From positions 3,402,501-3,466,500 of the forward strand of contig NZ_OY787459.1 of the NCBI RefSeq assembly GCF_963678865.1: a stretch of DNA of 64,000 nt, written 5' to 3'. Shown piece after piece: positions 16,159-24,553 of the stretch; position 1 is the first letter of the stretch; every line of letters begins with the position of its first letter. A model generated the notes under the pieces. It was given only the letters and a program-made list of their open reading frames with translations. It ran no database searches and was not told the origin of the DNA. The position numbers and the translations under genes are program-made. The stretch comes from Maridesulfovibrio sp. GTDB taxonomy: Bacteria > Desulfobacterota > Desulfovibrionia > Desulfovibrionales > Desulfovibrionaceae.

Positions 16159-16162
16159 AGTT

Positions 16163-16185
16163 GGAGGGAGAATATTTCTCCCTCC
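16163..16185 (+). promoter_or_regulatory. intercistronic perfect hairpin
   Basis: GGAGGGAGAA (16163-16172) pairs perfectly with TTCTCCCTCC (16176-16185), with no T run after it. It lies between the 65-aa and 307-aa genes and may be a processing or attenuation stem. Confidence 0.6.
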
Positions 16186-16230
16186 TCTAATAAATAATAT
16201 GTTTACGCATACTGAATATGAGTTAATAAG

Positions 16231-17154
16231 ATGGATAGTAAAAGTGAGATAGACTACTGGCAAACTAGGTATAATCTTCCACACATAGGGCATCTTTCTT
16301 TGGAGGCATTGGAAGCTCGTTTGGATGACCTTTTGATGAATTTTGGTCGTCAGATAAGAAATGGAAAGCCTGTTTTACTCTCTCCTCGTGGGGGAACTAG
16401 ATTTACCCTATTGCTTGAACAAACTATGCAAGAGTTTAAAAGGCGTAAAGTAGTAATTGCTGGCTCAAAAATTTTTGATATTCCACATGTTGTTGATGAA
16501 AATTCAATCCTGTTAGATGAACAGCTTGAAGCTATATCTCAACAATATTCTGGTAGAATATTGGTCAAGTATGGAAAAAAAGAGCATGTTCAAGACATGC
16601 TCGATAGAGGTTCTTTCTTAGTTTCTCCAGCATCATATTATGATGATGAATCCTTAAATATTGCCGTGAAAGATAATGAATTGGAACGGAAAAATTTGGT
16701 TTCTTCTCATGGTGTAGAGATTAATGTTTTAAACGGGGATGGTTCAAAAGGGGAGTCTATACAGCCAATCGGACCAATTGAATATCGTTCAATAATTGAA
16801 ACGAATTATTATGTCTGGTGTGGTAGCGACTTGTTACAAAGTCGTTTGTTCACTGATTTTGAATGTGATGCATGCTTGGTAGTTACTGAACCTAAGATTT
16901 TTATTGAGAAGATATTAGATGCAGTCCTTTCGGTTCGGTGCGGGTGGGCTGATGGTTATCAAATGATTTCATATTATGATCCCCTTGAGTATCCCAGTAA
17001 AGACGTAGATCCATTAGGCTATAAGCATTTTAGGTATTGGTATCAATCAGAACATCGTTTGATCTGGTTGCCGCCGGAGAACGTAGACAAATTGGAAAGG
17101 ATATTTGTTGAGGTTGGTCCTCTTCATGATTTAGCTGAAATTGTTACGGTTTAG
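16231..17154 (+). CDS. unrecognised 307-aa accessory protein
   Basis: I do not recognise the family. The protein is soluble, with an N-terminal helical region (LEALEARLDDLLMNFGRQI), a predicted alpha/beta middle and an aromatic C-terminal third (FRYWYQSEHRLIWLP, then FVEVGP). A central block, KYGKKEHVQDMLDRGSFLV followed by SPASYYDDESLN, loosely recalls the start of DUF2971-type proteins seen in defence islands, where a Tyr is followed by a gated helix, then SPxxxxD. That resemblance is weak. It is the largest cargo gene of element B, beside a ParDE module, so a defence or conflict role is plausible but unproven. Confidence 0.5.
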   Translation: MDSKSEIDYWQTRYNLPHIGHLSLEALEARLDDLLMNFGRQIRNGKPVLLSPRGGTRFTLLLEQTMQEFKRRKVVIAGSKIFDIPHVVDENSILLDEQLEAISQQYSGRILVKYGKKEHVQDMLDRGSFLVSPASYYDDESLNIAVKDNELERKNLVSSHGVEINVLNGDGSKGESIQPIGPIEYRSIIETNYYVWCGSDLLQSRLFTDFECDACLVVTEPKIFIEKILDAVLSVRCGWADGYQMISYYDPLEYPSKDVDPLGYKHFRYWYQSEHRLIWLPPENVDKLERIFVEVGPLHDLAEIVTV

Positions 17155-17275
17155 GCCCAATGATCATACAATTATGATTTGCGTGCTTTATTGATTATCA
17201 ACCAAGATATTGTCCCTTCCAACATTTCTTAAACACCATTATTATAGTACCTTAATCACTTTCCTCCAACACTTT

Positions 17276-17353
17276 GGTCAACCAGAGGTTCACCAGAATG
17301 TTGACATCCAAAAAATAAAAGGACCAATCAGCTATACGCTAAATGGTCCTTTT
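17276..17353 (-). repeat. element right-end repeat with tRNA-Pro terminator (copy RE3)
   Basis: Contains GGTCAACC then AGGTTCACCAGAATGTTGAC, followed by a hairpin (AAAAGGACCA at 17317-17326 with TGGTCCTTTT at 17344-17353). It is closely similar to 32445-32523, and the similarity extends left to about 17240, so elements B and C share this end. Confidence 0.85.
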
Positions 17354-17368
17354 ACTTGGATTTTTAAG

Positions 17369-17416
17369 TGGTCGGAGCAGGAGGATTTGAACCCCCGGCA
17401 TCTTGCTCCCAAAGCA
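17369..17416 (-). repeat. tRNA-Pro(UGG) 3'-half fragment (attachment-site copy 3)
   Basis: Matches the intact tRNA from CCA to just past the anticodon loop (CCCAAAGCA). It is the junction of elements B and C. Confidence 0.9.
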
Positions 17417-17463
17417 TGGTAAAATTGCTATAACAGTTGAAATAATTGAGCTTTATTTTGCTT

Positions 17464-17528
17464 GGTCAACATTTTTTCAGTGGTGTTATAGGGGTGTTGA
17501 ACCTCTTTGGTTCACCAAAATGTTGACC
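17464..17528. repeat. element left-end repeat (copy LE3)
   Basis: Identical over 65 bp to 14986-15050, including the 12-bp terminal inverted repeat GGTCAACATTTT / AAAATGTTGACC. It lies 48 bp inside tRNA fragment 3. Confidence 0.88.
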
Positions 17529-17651
17529 GGAATAGTGGTCAATTTTTCTCACTGATTCTGGGGCTCGTGATTTTATGAAAACCGTATTTATCGTATTTGA
17601 AGAAATAGAAAAATAATGTGTGAACGAGTTCCTCGTATTGAGTTTCTTTGC

Positions 17652-18338
17652 CTAGTTTTCCTGCATATCTACCCATAAATGGTGTAAAGTAATAATTGAA
17701 TCATTTGTTCTTAAGTGTTCAGATTTTATTCGAGCAGTCCTTTTGTCAACGTCGCTCTCAAGTTTTGACAACTTTTCATCAGCAGACCACGCAAGGTCAC
17801 TGGAGGTTGTTGTTAATTCGTCAATGTATCCATTTATTGTATTATGAAAATGCAAAAAGCTGTCTCGCTGAACATAGCCAATCATCCCTGCTACGTTTTG
17901 ATCAGCACCGTGAAGTCTCAATTTATATCGCTGAATACCACCGGAAGCTTTGTCCTCGCCTGTTACATACTCGCGTTTTCTAGACGATGAAGGAGCTGGA
18001 AGTCGTTTAGCTTCAAATGTGGTTATAACTTCATACTTTGAGTGATAAGTCCCGGCAGAAATGAGCTGTTTTGTTGGCTTTGCAGCCATATCAACTCGGC
18101 GTCGGGATGCTTGATGTTGCTCGTGATGAAAAAGAAAAGCCTCCTCACCAGCAGCTTCTGCATTCAGAAAAGTGCAGAACTGCTCATTCAACAACTCTTC
18201 AGCTTCAACAGTCTTATCTCTTTCTAAGTCATCCCGCCAAAGAGAAAGACTGCTGTACACAAAGTCTATTACCCGATTTATTAGGAGGTTTTTTAGATAG
18301 GAGGGAGGTTTACCTACTTTTGCATTCAACTCAATCAT
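17652..18338 (-). CDS. restriction-system partner protein, putative nuclease subunit
   Basis: A 228-aa protein encoded immediately after the methylase gene (ATG one base beyond its stop). The centre reads YEVITTFEAKRL, a strand with an E-x-K pair as in PD-(D/E)xK nuclease cores, then ASGGIQRYKLRL and NVAGMIGYV. I associate the pattern F/E-x-KR, GIQRY, GMIGY with small proteins encoded beside restriction enzymes. The N-terminus is helical and the C-terminus may form a coiled coil. ATG at 18338 (GGAG upstream) is preferred over an internal ATG in the methylase at 18365. Likely the cleavage subunit of the system; the assignment is inference. Confidence 0.6.
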   Translation of the reverse strand: MIELNAKVGKPPSYLKNLLINRVIDFVYSSLSLWRDDLERDKTVEAEELLNEQFCTFLNAEAAGEEAFLFHHEQHQASRRRVDMAAKPTKQLISAGTYHSKYEVITTFEAKRLPAPSSSRKREYVTGEDKASGGIQRYKLRLHGADQNVAGMIGYVQRDSFLHFHNTINGYIDELTTTSSDLAWSADEKLSKLESDVDKRTARIKSEHLRTNDSIITLHHLWVDMQEN

Positions 18339-18339
18339 G

Positions 18340-21174
18340 CTAGTGGTCTCCGTCCAAAACATCACTTAAGACATCGTCTGCGTCCTTCAGTGCTGTTGAG
18401 CGTATCCAATAACGAAGACGGTCTGGCTTTATAAAGATGAGCATGTCTTCATCATATAGACGAATGATACGAGTTGTATAAAATGTTTCGCTATGCGACT
18501 TGAAAATTGCTGATTTTATTTTTTCAGACCAACCATCATCAATTAATTTCTTAGTGGCATTTCCTTCAAAAGAAAATGCTTGAAACAGGAGTCCGTTAGA
18601 TGCTTCACTCCCACATACAGAGACTTTTGGAAAGACACTTCTTAGCACTCTCAGAAATGTTGCTTGGTAAGTATTCAGTGCGGTTTTATCTACACTAGAA
18701 GTTAATAATTTTGAAGTCTGTCCGCGGCGTACATATTCTGCAAGGTAGTCATTTATATCATGAATGATTTCTTCTTCCCACGGAGCCAAAGCCCATTCAT
18801 TGTCTACTGGCCATGGTAGTCGGCAGATTTCACTCATAAGAGGAGCGGTGGCTTTACCTACAAGAATTTGAGAACCCAAAAGGAAACAGCTAGCTTTTAG
18901 TTTCCTTCGGTTAGAAATAAAAAAATTGCGGAATTGTTGCAACTGAGCAGAATGTTGCGGTTGTCCATAGATTCCAATAATTTTGTCTTTGTAAGCCAAA
19001 GCCCCTTCATCCCAATAAGCGCAAGGCAGATTTGCGTTCTCTTTGATTAAGACAAGTGGGCCACGAAATCTTTCTTCAGAATATGGTGTGTCGAACAACT
19101 TTGCCTTTACGGTACTAAGTAAACACGGATCAATTGCGTCTGATTTAAACGTTGTTGTTTCAAGTAATTGTTTTCCTGTAAGCCAACTTGCATGATGTTT
19201 GGCTTTTTTATCACCTGCAATATACCCTTCGCCTAATTTACAACCTATCCTAGCAACTTCATCTGATAGTGTTGGTAACTGACTTAATTTTTTGGCTAGA
19301 TTAAGGGCTCGTCCTCCACCAAGCAAATTTGCTCTCCATATCCAATGAATGCTACGAGCATCGTCCAATGATACATAATGATGGTCATAATAATCAAGCT
19401 CAAAACTGATGCGTCCTTTTGCTGTCTGTGTTCTACGAAACGTCCAGTGCTTTATCCTGTGATCTTCATCGGGATTTTTTGAAGTAACTAATAAAGCGAC
19501 AATCTTAGGATCTGCTCCTTCAAATAAACCTCTAATTGAAACAAAATCTAAAACGGTATCGATTTGGACCGATTCAAAAAGTTCTGCACGAAACTGTTGA
19601 GTTTTCTCGTTATAAAGCACACCAGCCGGTTGAATTAGGCAGGCTTTTCCTGACTTAGCTAAATATGACTGACAGCATCGTTTCAAAATGTAGTAAGCAA
19701 TTTGTTTGTCTGGAATGGACTCCATGCTCTCTAACGATTGGCGCATGGCAGTGGTCATTTTAGATTTAAATGGAGGGTTGCCTATGATGACATCGAACCC
19801 TTTAGCACCTGACGTCTTTTGAATTGCTCGAGAAATCGCATGGGCGAAATCGCCTACGAATAAATTCTGCTCTATCATTGTATCAAAACGCAGATCATTC
19901 CATATGATTTCAGGTTGAAGGGCATCGCAAATAGCCAAAGCTAAACTAAAGGCTGTTAAATGCACTGCTTCTTCTTGGATTTCAATCCCAAAAATTGTAT
20001 TTTTTAAAAGCTTCTTTAGTATTTGTGGCGTAGGTCTTTTCCAATTATTTTTAGAAAGCCAAGCATAAATGAGCCTTCGAAATGCAGCCACAAGGAAAAC
20101 ACCTGATCCACATGTTGGATCAAGAACAGTCTCATCGCCTTGAATATTTTTTAGAGGCAAAATCTGATCTAAAAGCAAATTGACAAGAAATGGTGGCGTA
20201 AACACAGCTCCATTGTCTTTGTCTGCAAAATATTGATATATGTGACTCAAAACTTCTACCGGGATGTGTTTGAAAGAATATATGTCCCAGAAGTAGAGTT
20301 GGCCCTTCGAGTCATAGTTTGCTTCAACGACTTCTGCCAGTTTGCGAAGTGTGCTCTCGTCAATTACCATTGCGTCTTGATCAAGAGTGAAGATGTCCCC
20401 ATTGAATTTATTTTGTAATGCCAGAAACATCTTTCGAACACTATCAACGTTTGCAGATTTTAATACGTCTAAAAAGGATGTAGCGTTTTCGTGATATGTT
20501 GAAAACCAATTACGAAATGCAGAGGGGAAAACTCCCCTGTCTTCGAGGTATTTAATAAGAAGCGTTAAGAGTAAAAGGCGACGAGCTGCAGGATTTTTTG
20601 AACCTTCTAGTTTTCTATCCGCCATCTTAACTTTATCGATCAAGACTTTATGTGCAGCATTATCACGATCTATTAAATGAAGATTACGTTTGTCTTCCCA
20701 AAAGGTTCCATCCGCAAGCCGGTATGATGAATACTGGTCAAACTGACATTGATCTAATCCTGTTGCAATATCACCAATTATTTCGATTCGTTCAGCGGGA
20801 GAATATTTCCATTCATTTTTGTTCGTTACTGTTTTTCCAGCAGCACAGGAAAATATGTCAACGTGGTTGTTCCAGTCAACATACAGCAGGGGGGTTGCGC
20901 CACTCAGCCACAGTTCGTGATGCAAATCTTTAATCTGATCTTGCGAAAAAGTTTCATCTGCATTTACGACGACATATGCAGCAACTTGAGATGAACGACC
21001 ATCAGAAAATCTTCTAAAGAAAATGTAGTCAATATTCGAGCACAAAAAATACGCTTGACGAATAGCTATTTGTTCGTCAAGCGGCAATAAAGTCGATGGT
21101 GAATTTGACACCTTTTCGAGCCCTGGAGGAGCTGTCTCTTGTGTTAAGTGAAGGTTTGCAAGATACTGGTTCAT
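18340..21174 (-). CDS. N6-adenine DNA methyltransferase, Eco57I/type IIG-like
   Basis: A 944-aa restriction-modification protein. Methylase motifs: motif X FTPPFLVNLLLDQIL (about 325-339), motif I VLDPTCGSGVFLV (350-362) and motif IV VIIGNPPF (462-469), the NPPF tetrad of N6-adenine enzymes. An N-terminal domain of about 300 residues precedes it, and a C-terminal target-recognition-like region of about 400 residues follows (ending LRYWIRSTALKDADDVL). The layout resembles type IIG enzymes, but I do not see a clear PD-(D/E)xK nuclease in the N-terminus; the neighbouring 228-aa protein may supply it. Expected role: defence of the element or host against foreign DNA. Start ATG 21174. Confidence 0.85.
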   Translation of the reverse strand: MNQYLANLHLTQETAPPGLEKVSNSPSTLLPLDEQIAIRQAYFLCSNIDYIFFRRFSDGRSSQVAAYVVVNADETFSQDQIKDLHHELWLSGATPLLYVDWNNHVDIFSCAAGKTVTNKNEWKYSPAERIEIIGDIATGLDQCQFDQYSSYRLADGTFWEDKRNLHLIDRDNAAHKVLIDKVKMADRKLEGSKNPAARRLLLLTLLIKYLEDRGVFPSAFRNWFSTYHENATSFLDVLKSANVDSVRKMFLALQNKFNGDIFTLDQDAMVIDESTLRKLAEVVEANYDSKGQLYFWDIYSFKHIPVEVLSHIYQYFADKDNGAVFTPPFLVNLLLDQILPLKNIQGDETVLDPTCGSGVFLVAAFRRLIYAWLSKNNWKRPTPQILKKLLKNTIFGIEIQEEAVHLTAFSLALAICDALQPEIIWNDLRFDTMIEQNLFVGDFAHAISRAIQKTSGAKGFDVIIGNPPFKSKMTTAMRQSLESMESIPDKQIAYYILKRCCQSYLAKSGKACLIQPAGVLYNEKTQQFRAELFESVQIDTVLDFVSIRGLFEGADPKIVALLVTSKNPDEDHRIKHWTFRRTQTAKGRISFELDYYDHHYVSLDDARSIHWIWRANLLGGGRALNLAKKLSQLPTLSDEVARIGCKLGEGYIAGDKKAKHHASWLTGKQLLETTTFKSDAIDPCLLSTVKAKLFDTPYSEERFRGPLVLIKENANLPCAYWDEGALAYKDKIIGIYGQPQHSAQLQQFRNFFISNRRKLKASCFLLGSQILVGKATAPLMSEICRLPWPVDNEWALAPWEEEIIHDINDYLAEYVRRGQTSKLLTSSVDKTALNTYQATFLRVLRSVFPKVSVCGSEASNGLLFQAFSFEGNATKKLIDDGWSEKIKSAIFKSHSETFYTTRIIRLYDEDMLIFIKPDRLRYWIRSTALKDADDVLSDVLDGDH

Positions 21175-21379
21175 GGCTATTTTTGTAGGAGATTTAAAGG
21201 ACTATGTCATCTTGTTTTTTCTGCCATAAGTTTATTTGGATTTTAGTTCATTGTTCTGGCAAACAAAAAACTTTTTTCGTAGGGTGTCCATATTTTAACA
21301 TTATTCCCTCCAACCTGATCCACAGAATCACCCAAAAAATCACCAGCCCCTCGTGACCAAATCAAACTAATCAGGATAA

Positions 21380-21420
21380 CCTTCAATTTTCATGATTATT
21401 TAACAATATGAAATTGAAGG
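21380..21420 (+). promoter_or_regulatory. inverted repeat that covers a ribosome binding site
   Basis: CCTTCAATTTTCAT (21380-21393) is nearly complementary to ATGAAATTGAAGG (21408-21420). The right arm includes part of the GAAGGAG ribosome binding site of the gene at 21431. It could be a translational switch or a regulator operator. Confidence 0.55.
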
Positions 21421-21430
21421 AGATTTACTG

Positions 21431-21829
21431 ATGCACGGACTTGACGATTCACTGTTCAACGTACTCTTTTCGTATACTCGGAAACAAGCAATCGAAGATG
21501 GAAATTTAATCGATGTGACCGAACAGGCTAAACAGACCGGATTCAAGGTTTCAGTAGCGGTGTCGCTGAACCTGTATGCGAAATACATCACTCCACCAAG
21601 CGGACTTGAAGGCGAAGGGCAGTCCGTTACTGGTAGGCTTCACGATCTATTAACCATGTGCTTGTTGGCGATGCAGGATAAGCTGGACCAGAGCAGGATA
21701 AGCTTTCAGGTCTTATTTTTAATGCAGTCACAGCCGAGGACCCTTGAAGAAGTAGAAGTGATCTGCCAGTGCGGGCCAGACGATGATATGAAGCCCTGTA
21801 TTACTCTGATGCTGCCGGATGATGATTAG
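21431..21829 (+). CDS. DUF6573 family protein
   Basis: A 132-aa cytoplasmic protein of a family found mainly on plasmids and integrative elements. Features: an N-terminal SYTRKQAIEDGNLIDVTEQA block (residues 14-33), the GFKVSVAVSLNLY segment, a GRLHDLLTMCLLAM helix near residues 68-81 and an acidic C-terminus ending CGPDDDMKPCITLMLPDDD. Its molecular role is not established to my knowledge. A strong GAAGGAG site precedes ATG 21431, within an inverted repeat. Confidence 0.8.
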   Translation: MHGLDDSLFNVLFSYTRKQAIEDGNLIDVTEQAKQTGFKVSVAVSLNLYAKYITPPSGLEGEGQSVTGRLHDLLTMCLLAMQDKLDQSRISFQVLFLMQSQPRTLEEVEVICQCGPDDDMKPCITLMLPDDD

Positions 21830-21908
21830 CTCGCGGGTAAAATGAATAAACAGGACGGAAAAGCGTTCTGTGTTATTTTTGGGGATTTGGGGCTGGTTGT
21901 CTCAGTAA

Positions 21909-22232
21909 CTACCGAGAAATGATCCGAGTGATACCGTAAAGCTGGCGCAGGGTGTTATTGTCAGCTTTGGAAATATAGTCGCTCATGAGTTTTCGTAGGT
22001 CTTCTGTGGACAACTGGAACTCTGCGGTATCAAACAGCTCGGCTACTGATACACCAAGTGCCAGTCCTATTTTTCCCAGAACATTGATGGTCGCATTGGC
22101 CTTCCCACGCTCTACATCTCCTAAATACTGCACAGATATTCCGCACAGTTCAGCAAGCTTGTCCTGTGTCAGTCCTTGAGATTTTCTCAACGATTTCAAA
22201 TGTTCACCAAATACGCTTTGCAAGTCGTTCAT
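21909..22232 (-). CDS. XRE-family transcriptional regulator
   Basis: A 107-aa repressor-type protein. An N-terminal Cro/CI helix-turn-helix occupies residues 7-65: LKSLRKSQGLTQDKLAELCG, then SVQYLGDVERGKANATINVL. A short C-terminal helical domain (residues 75-107) probably mediates dimerisation. It is divergent from the LamG-flagellin gene, with about 215 bp between them, so it is a candidate regulator of that gene or of the element. GAGGATACA precedes ATG 22232. Confidence 0.9.
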   Translation of the reverse strand: MNDLQSVFGEHLKSLRKSQGLTQDKLAELCGISVQYLGDVERGKANATINVLGKIGLALGVSVAELFDTAEFQLSTEDLRKLMSDYISKADNNTLRQLYGITRIISR

Positions 22233-22449
22233 TGTATCCTCCAGATGTAAACCTAAAGGATAGACGAGAATACTGAGTTTAAAAATAAAGTATGGACTTC
22301 TTTTTGCAGATAAACATCAACTATAGACGATGTTTCGACCTAAGATGTCGACTGAAGCGTTGTTTTTCGTTGGTTTGATGAGCTTTCTGGAACTGGAATT
22401 GGAGTGTGAGCAAGGAAATTATTTCCTGTGTAGCTGGAGTGGATAAAGA

Positions 22450-23958
22450 ATGAGCTTGACCATAAATCATAATCTGATGGCGGGTAGTGCTGCCCGTAAT
22501 CTGAGTACCCACTATGTAGAGTTGGGTACATCAGTACGGAGACTGTCTTCAGGACTGCGAGTAGGAACAGCAGCAGATGATGCAGCTGGCCTTGCTGTGC
22601 GTGAGTTGATGCGCTCAGATATTAGGTCAATTAACCAAGGGATCAGAAATGCCAACGATGCGGTATCCATGATCCAGACTGCCGATGGAGCATTGCAGGT
22701 CATTGATGAAAAGCTGATCCGGTTGAAGGAGCTGGCTACACAGGCTGCAACGGGTACGTACAATGCTGATCAGCGACAGATAATCGACTCAGAGTTTCAG
22801 GCTATGAAAGCTGAGATTGATAGGATCGCAAAAGCAACCGACTTCAATGGCATTTATTTACTTAAAGGTGGGATAAGTTCTGAATATCTCGTGCCGGAAT
22901 ATCTGTCTGACGACTTTATGCATTTCACCTTTAATGGGACATATACTGGCGAACATGGCGAAGTTTCCTCGCCGTTAACAACAGCATCGTTTACAGGGAG
23001 CGGACCGGAAGGGAGTAGTGCCGTTCGGGTTGTTAATAATTCGGTATCGCTCCCAGAAGTTGATTGGACGACTTTTGGAAACGAAGCGACTCTATCAATC
23101 TGGGTCAATGAAGAGAATATTGTCAGTCCTTTTCAGAATTCCTATGTGACGTTTAACGGTGGTTTTGTTCATATGCACCGGGATGGGGGCAACCTCCAGT
23201 ACAAGATAGGCAACAATACGCTGACAGTTCCATTCGATAACGCAGATAGGGGGCAATGGGTTCAGCACACGATGGTTTTAGATGCAGACCATTTCAGCGC
23301 ATATCAGAATGGTGAACTCGTTGCTCAAACCAGCACTGTGACACCAGTTGGAACACCAGCAGTTCTTCGCCCAACGGAGAATGCAATTGCTAGAAACTAT
23401 TGGAGTCATAGCCCTACTGACCGGCGACAAGCAGCCAGAACAACCGGAAGCTTTGACGACTTGAGATTCTACACAAAAGCTCTGGATGAAGAAGGCGTTG
23501 AGCAATTAAACAACTATACTCCTGAAGGGGATCATGAATTTGCGACAGAAGAGCAGGACCTTCTAGTCCACTTCGGGCCGGGTAACGACAGCGCAGAAGA
23601 CTATTATGGTGTCGGTATCGGTTCAGCGACTACAGATTCATTGGGCATTTCATCAACTGGCGTGAATACCCAAGAACGTGCTCAAAATGCTCTGGAAGTA
23701 ATTGATGATGCCATGATCAAGAAAGATAAGATCAGAGCTCATCTGGGAGCCATGCAGAATCGGCTGGAGAATACGATAACCAACCTATCCATTCAGGCCG
23801 AGAACTTACAAGCATCCGAATCCAGAATATCCGATGTTGATGTGGCAACAGAAATGACCGAGTTCGTGCGCCGACAAATTTTAACTCAATCCGCTACTGC
23901 TATGCTGGCCCAAGCCAATAGTCTACCGAAGATGGCTATGCAGCTGATTGGCGGGTAG
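22450..23958 (+). CDS. flagellin with an inserted LamG-like jellyroll domain
   Basis: A 502-aa flagellin-family protein. Residues 1-140 are a standard N-terminal D0/D1 region (NLSTHYVELGTSVRRLSSGL, AADDAAGLAVRELMRSDIRS, DFNGIYLL). Residues 400-502 are the matching C-terminal region (AHLGAMQNRLENTITNL, SRISDVDVATEM, ending AMQLIGG). Between them, about residues 153-357 form a LamG/concanavalin-like domain: SIWVNEEN, then RGQWVQHTMVLDADHFSAYQ and SFDDLRFYTKALDEEGVEQL. An HFGPGNDSAEDYYGV stretch typical of Desulfovibrio flagellins follows. The domain would be displayed on the outer face of the filament, possibly binding glycan. No signal peptide, as expected for type III export. GGAG precedes the ATG. 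Confidence 0.88.
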   Translation: MSLTINHNLMAGSAARNLSTHYVELGTSVRRLSSGLRVGTAADDAAGLAVRELMRSDIRSINQGIRNANDAVSMIQTADGALQVIDEKLIRLKELATQAATGTYNADQRQIIDSEFQAMKAEIDRIAKATDFNGIYLLKGGISSEYLVPEYLSDDFMHFTFNGTYTGEHGEVSSPLTTASFTGSGPEGSSAVRVVNNSVSLPEVDWTTFGNEATLSIWVNEENIVSPFQNSYVTFNGGFVHMHRDGGNLQYKIGNNTLTVPFDNADRGQWVQHTMVLDADHFSAYQNGELVAQTSTVTPVGTPAVLRPTENAIARNYWSHSPTDRRQAARTTGSFDDLRFYTKALDEEGVEQLNNYTPEGDHEFATEEQDLLVHFGPGNDSAEDYYGVGIGSATTDSLGISSTGVNTQERAQNALEVIDDAMIKKDKIRAHLGAMQNRLENTITNLSIQAENLQASESRISDVDVATEMTEFVRRQILTQSATAMLAQANSLPKMAMQLIGG

Positions 23959-24043
23959 AGCAGACTGGTCTTGAAGAACAACTCCACTTTTCCCCTATAT
24001 GTGAAAATTTGAAAATGGTCTTGCTTAGTTTTCTGACTTGTTT

Positions 24044-24553
24044 GGGACCTCGGCTGTTTGCTCGGTTTTAATGTAAGATATAGTTTAGTAATTGACTTTA
24101 AAAATAATCTATAGACTATATTTAGGTTGGTTGCTATAAACTATATCCTAGTATTTGATCATGAAAAACGCTTTTAGTTTGTATTTTCGGAAATGTTTTG
24201 TCACAGAGGCGTGTTGTTTTCGAATACCAAATAATAGATATATAATCAATAAAAGGAGGTGTTTATGGATACCAAGACATGTCACAAGTGTGGTGCTGAA
24301 AACCTGTTGAAACAGAAGAATTGTTATAATTGTGGAGAGAAGCTTTCGGTTGGCTCCAATATTCTGTATCTGTTCAAAATTGGTGCTATCATTCTGGTCG
24401 GTTATGTAGTGGCTAAATTGTTTGGCTTTAGCTAATGGTATGGTGATCTCCCAGAACTTGGATGTTTTGGGAGAAGCCATTTGTTTTATTGTATTGAACG
24501 GCAGGTTGGCTGGCCTGTTTGCTCTTCGTGAATCGTCCGGGACCTCGGCTGTT
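24044..24553 (+). repeat. 15-bp direct repeat flanking a small gene
   Basis: GGGACCTCGGCTGTT occurs at 24044-24058 and again at 24539-24553. The interval contains only the 56-aa zinc-ribbon gene. The outer flanks show limited further similarity (TGTTTGCTC). It may be a trace of a cassette insertion or a duplication. Confidence 0.6.
24265..24435 (+). CDS. zinc-ribbon membrane micro-protein, 56 aa
   Basis: Residues 5-25 hold two CxxC pairs (CHKCG and CYNCG) forming a zinc ribbon. Residues 33-55 are a single hydrophobic helix (LYLFKIGAIILVGYVVAKLF) that should anchor the protein in the inner membrane with the ribbon in the cytoplasm. A very strong AAAAGGAGGTG ribosome binding site lies 5 bases before the ATG. 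The function is unknown. It sits just downstream of the flagellin gene between two copies of a 15-bp direct repeat. A weak inverted repeat (24448-24473) follows. Confidence 0.75.
   Translation: MDTKTCHKCGAENLLKQKNCYNCGEKLSVGSNILYLFKIGAIILVGYVVAKLFGFS

Larger units (their letters stand above)
14937..17368. mobile_element. integrated element B (no recombinase)
   Basis: The segment between tRNA-Pro fragments 2 and 3. Its left end (14986-15050) is identical over 65 bp to the left end of element C, and its right end (17240-17368) is closely similar to that of C. It encodes ParDE, a 65-aa protein and a 307-aa protein but no integrase, so it could depend on the element C recombinase in trans. Confidence 0.7.

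Noticed and set aside
17652-21174. BREX PglX or type I restriction HsdM assignment for the methylase
   Set aside because: No other BREX genes and no HsdS or HsdR gene are present; an Eco57I/type IIG-like two-gene system fits the context better.
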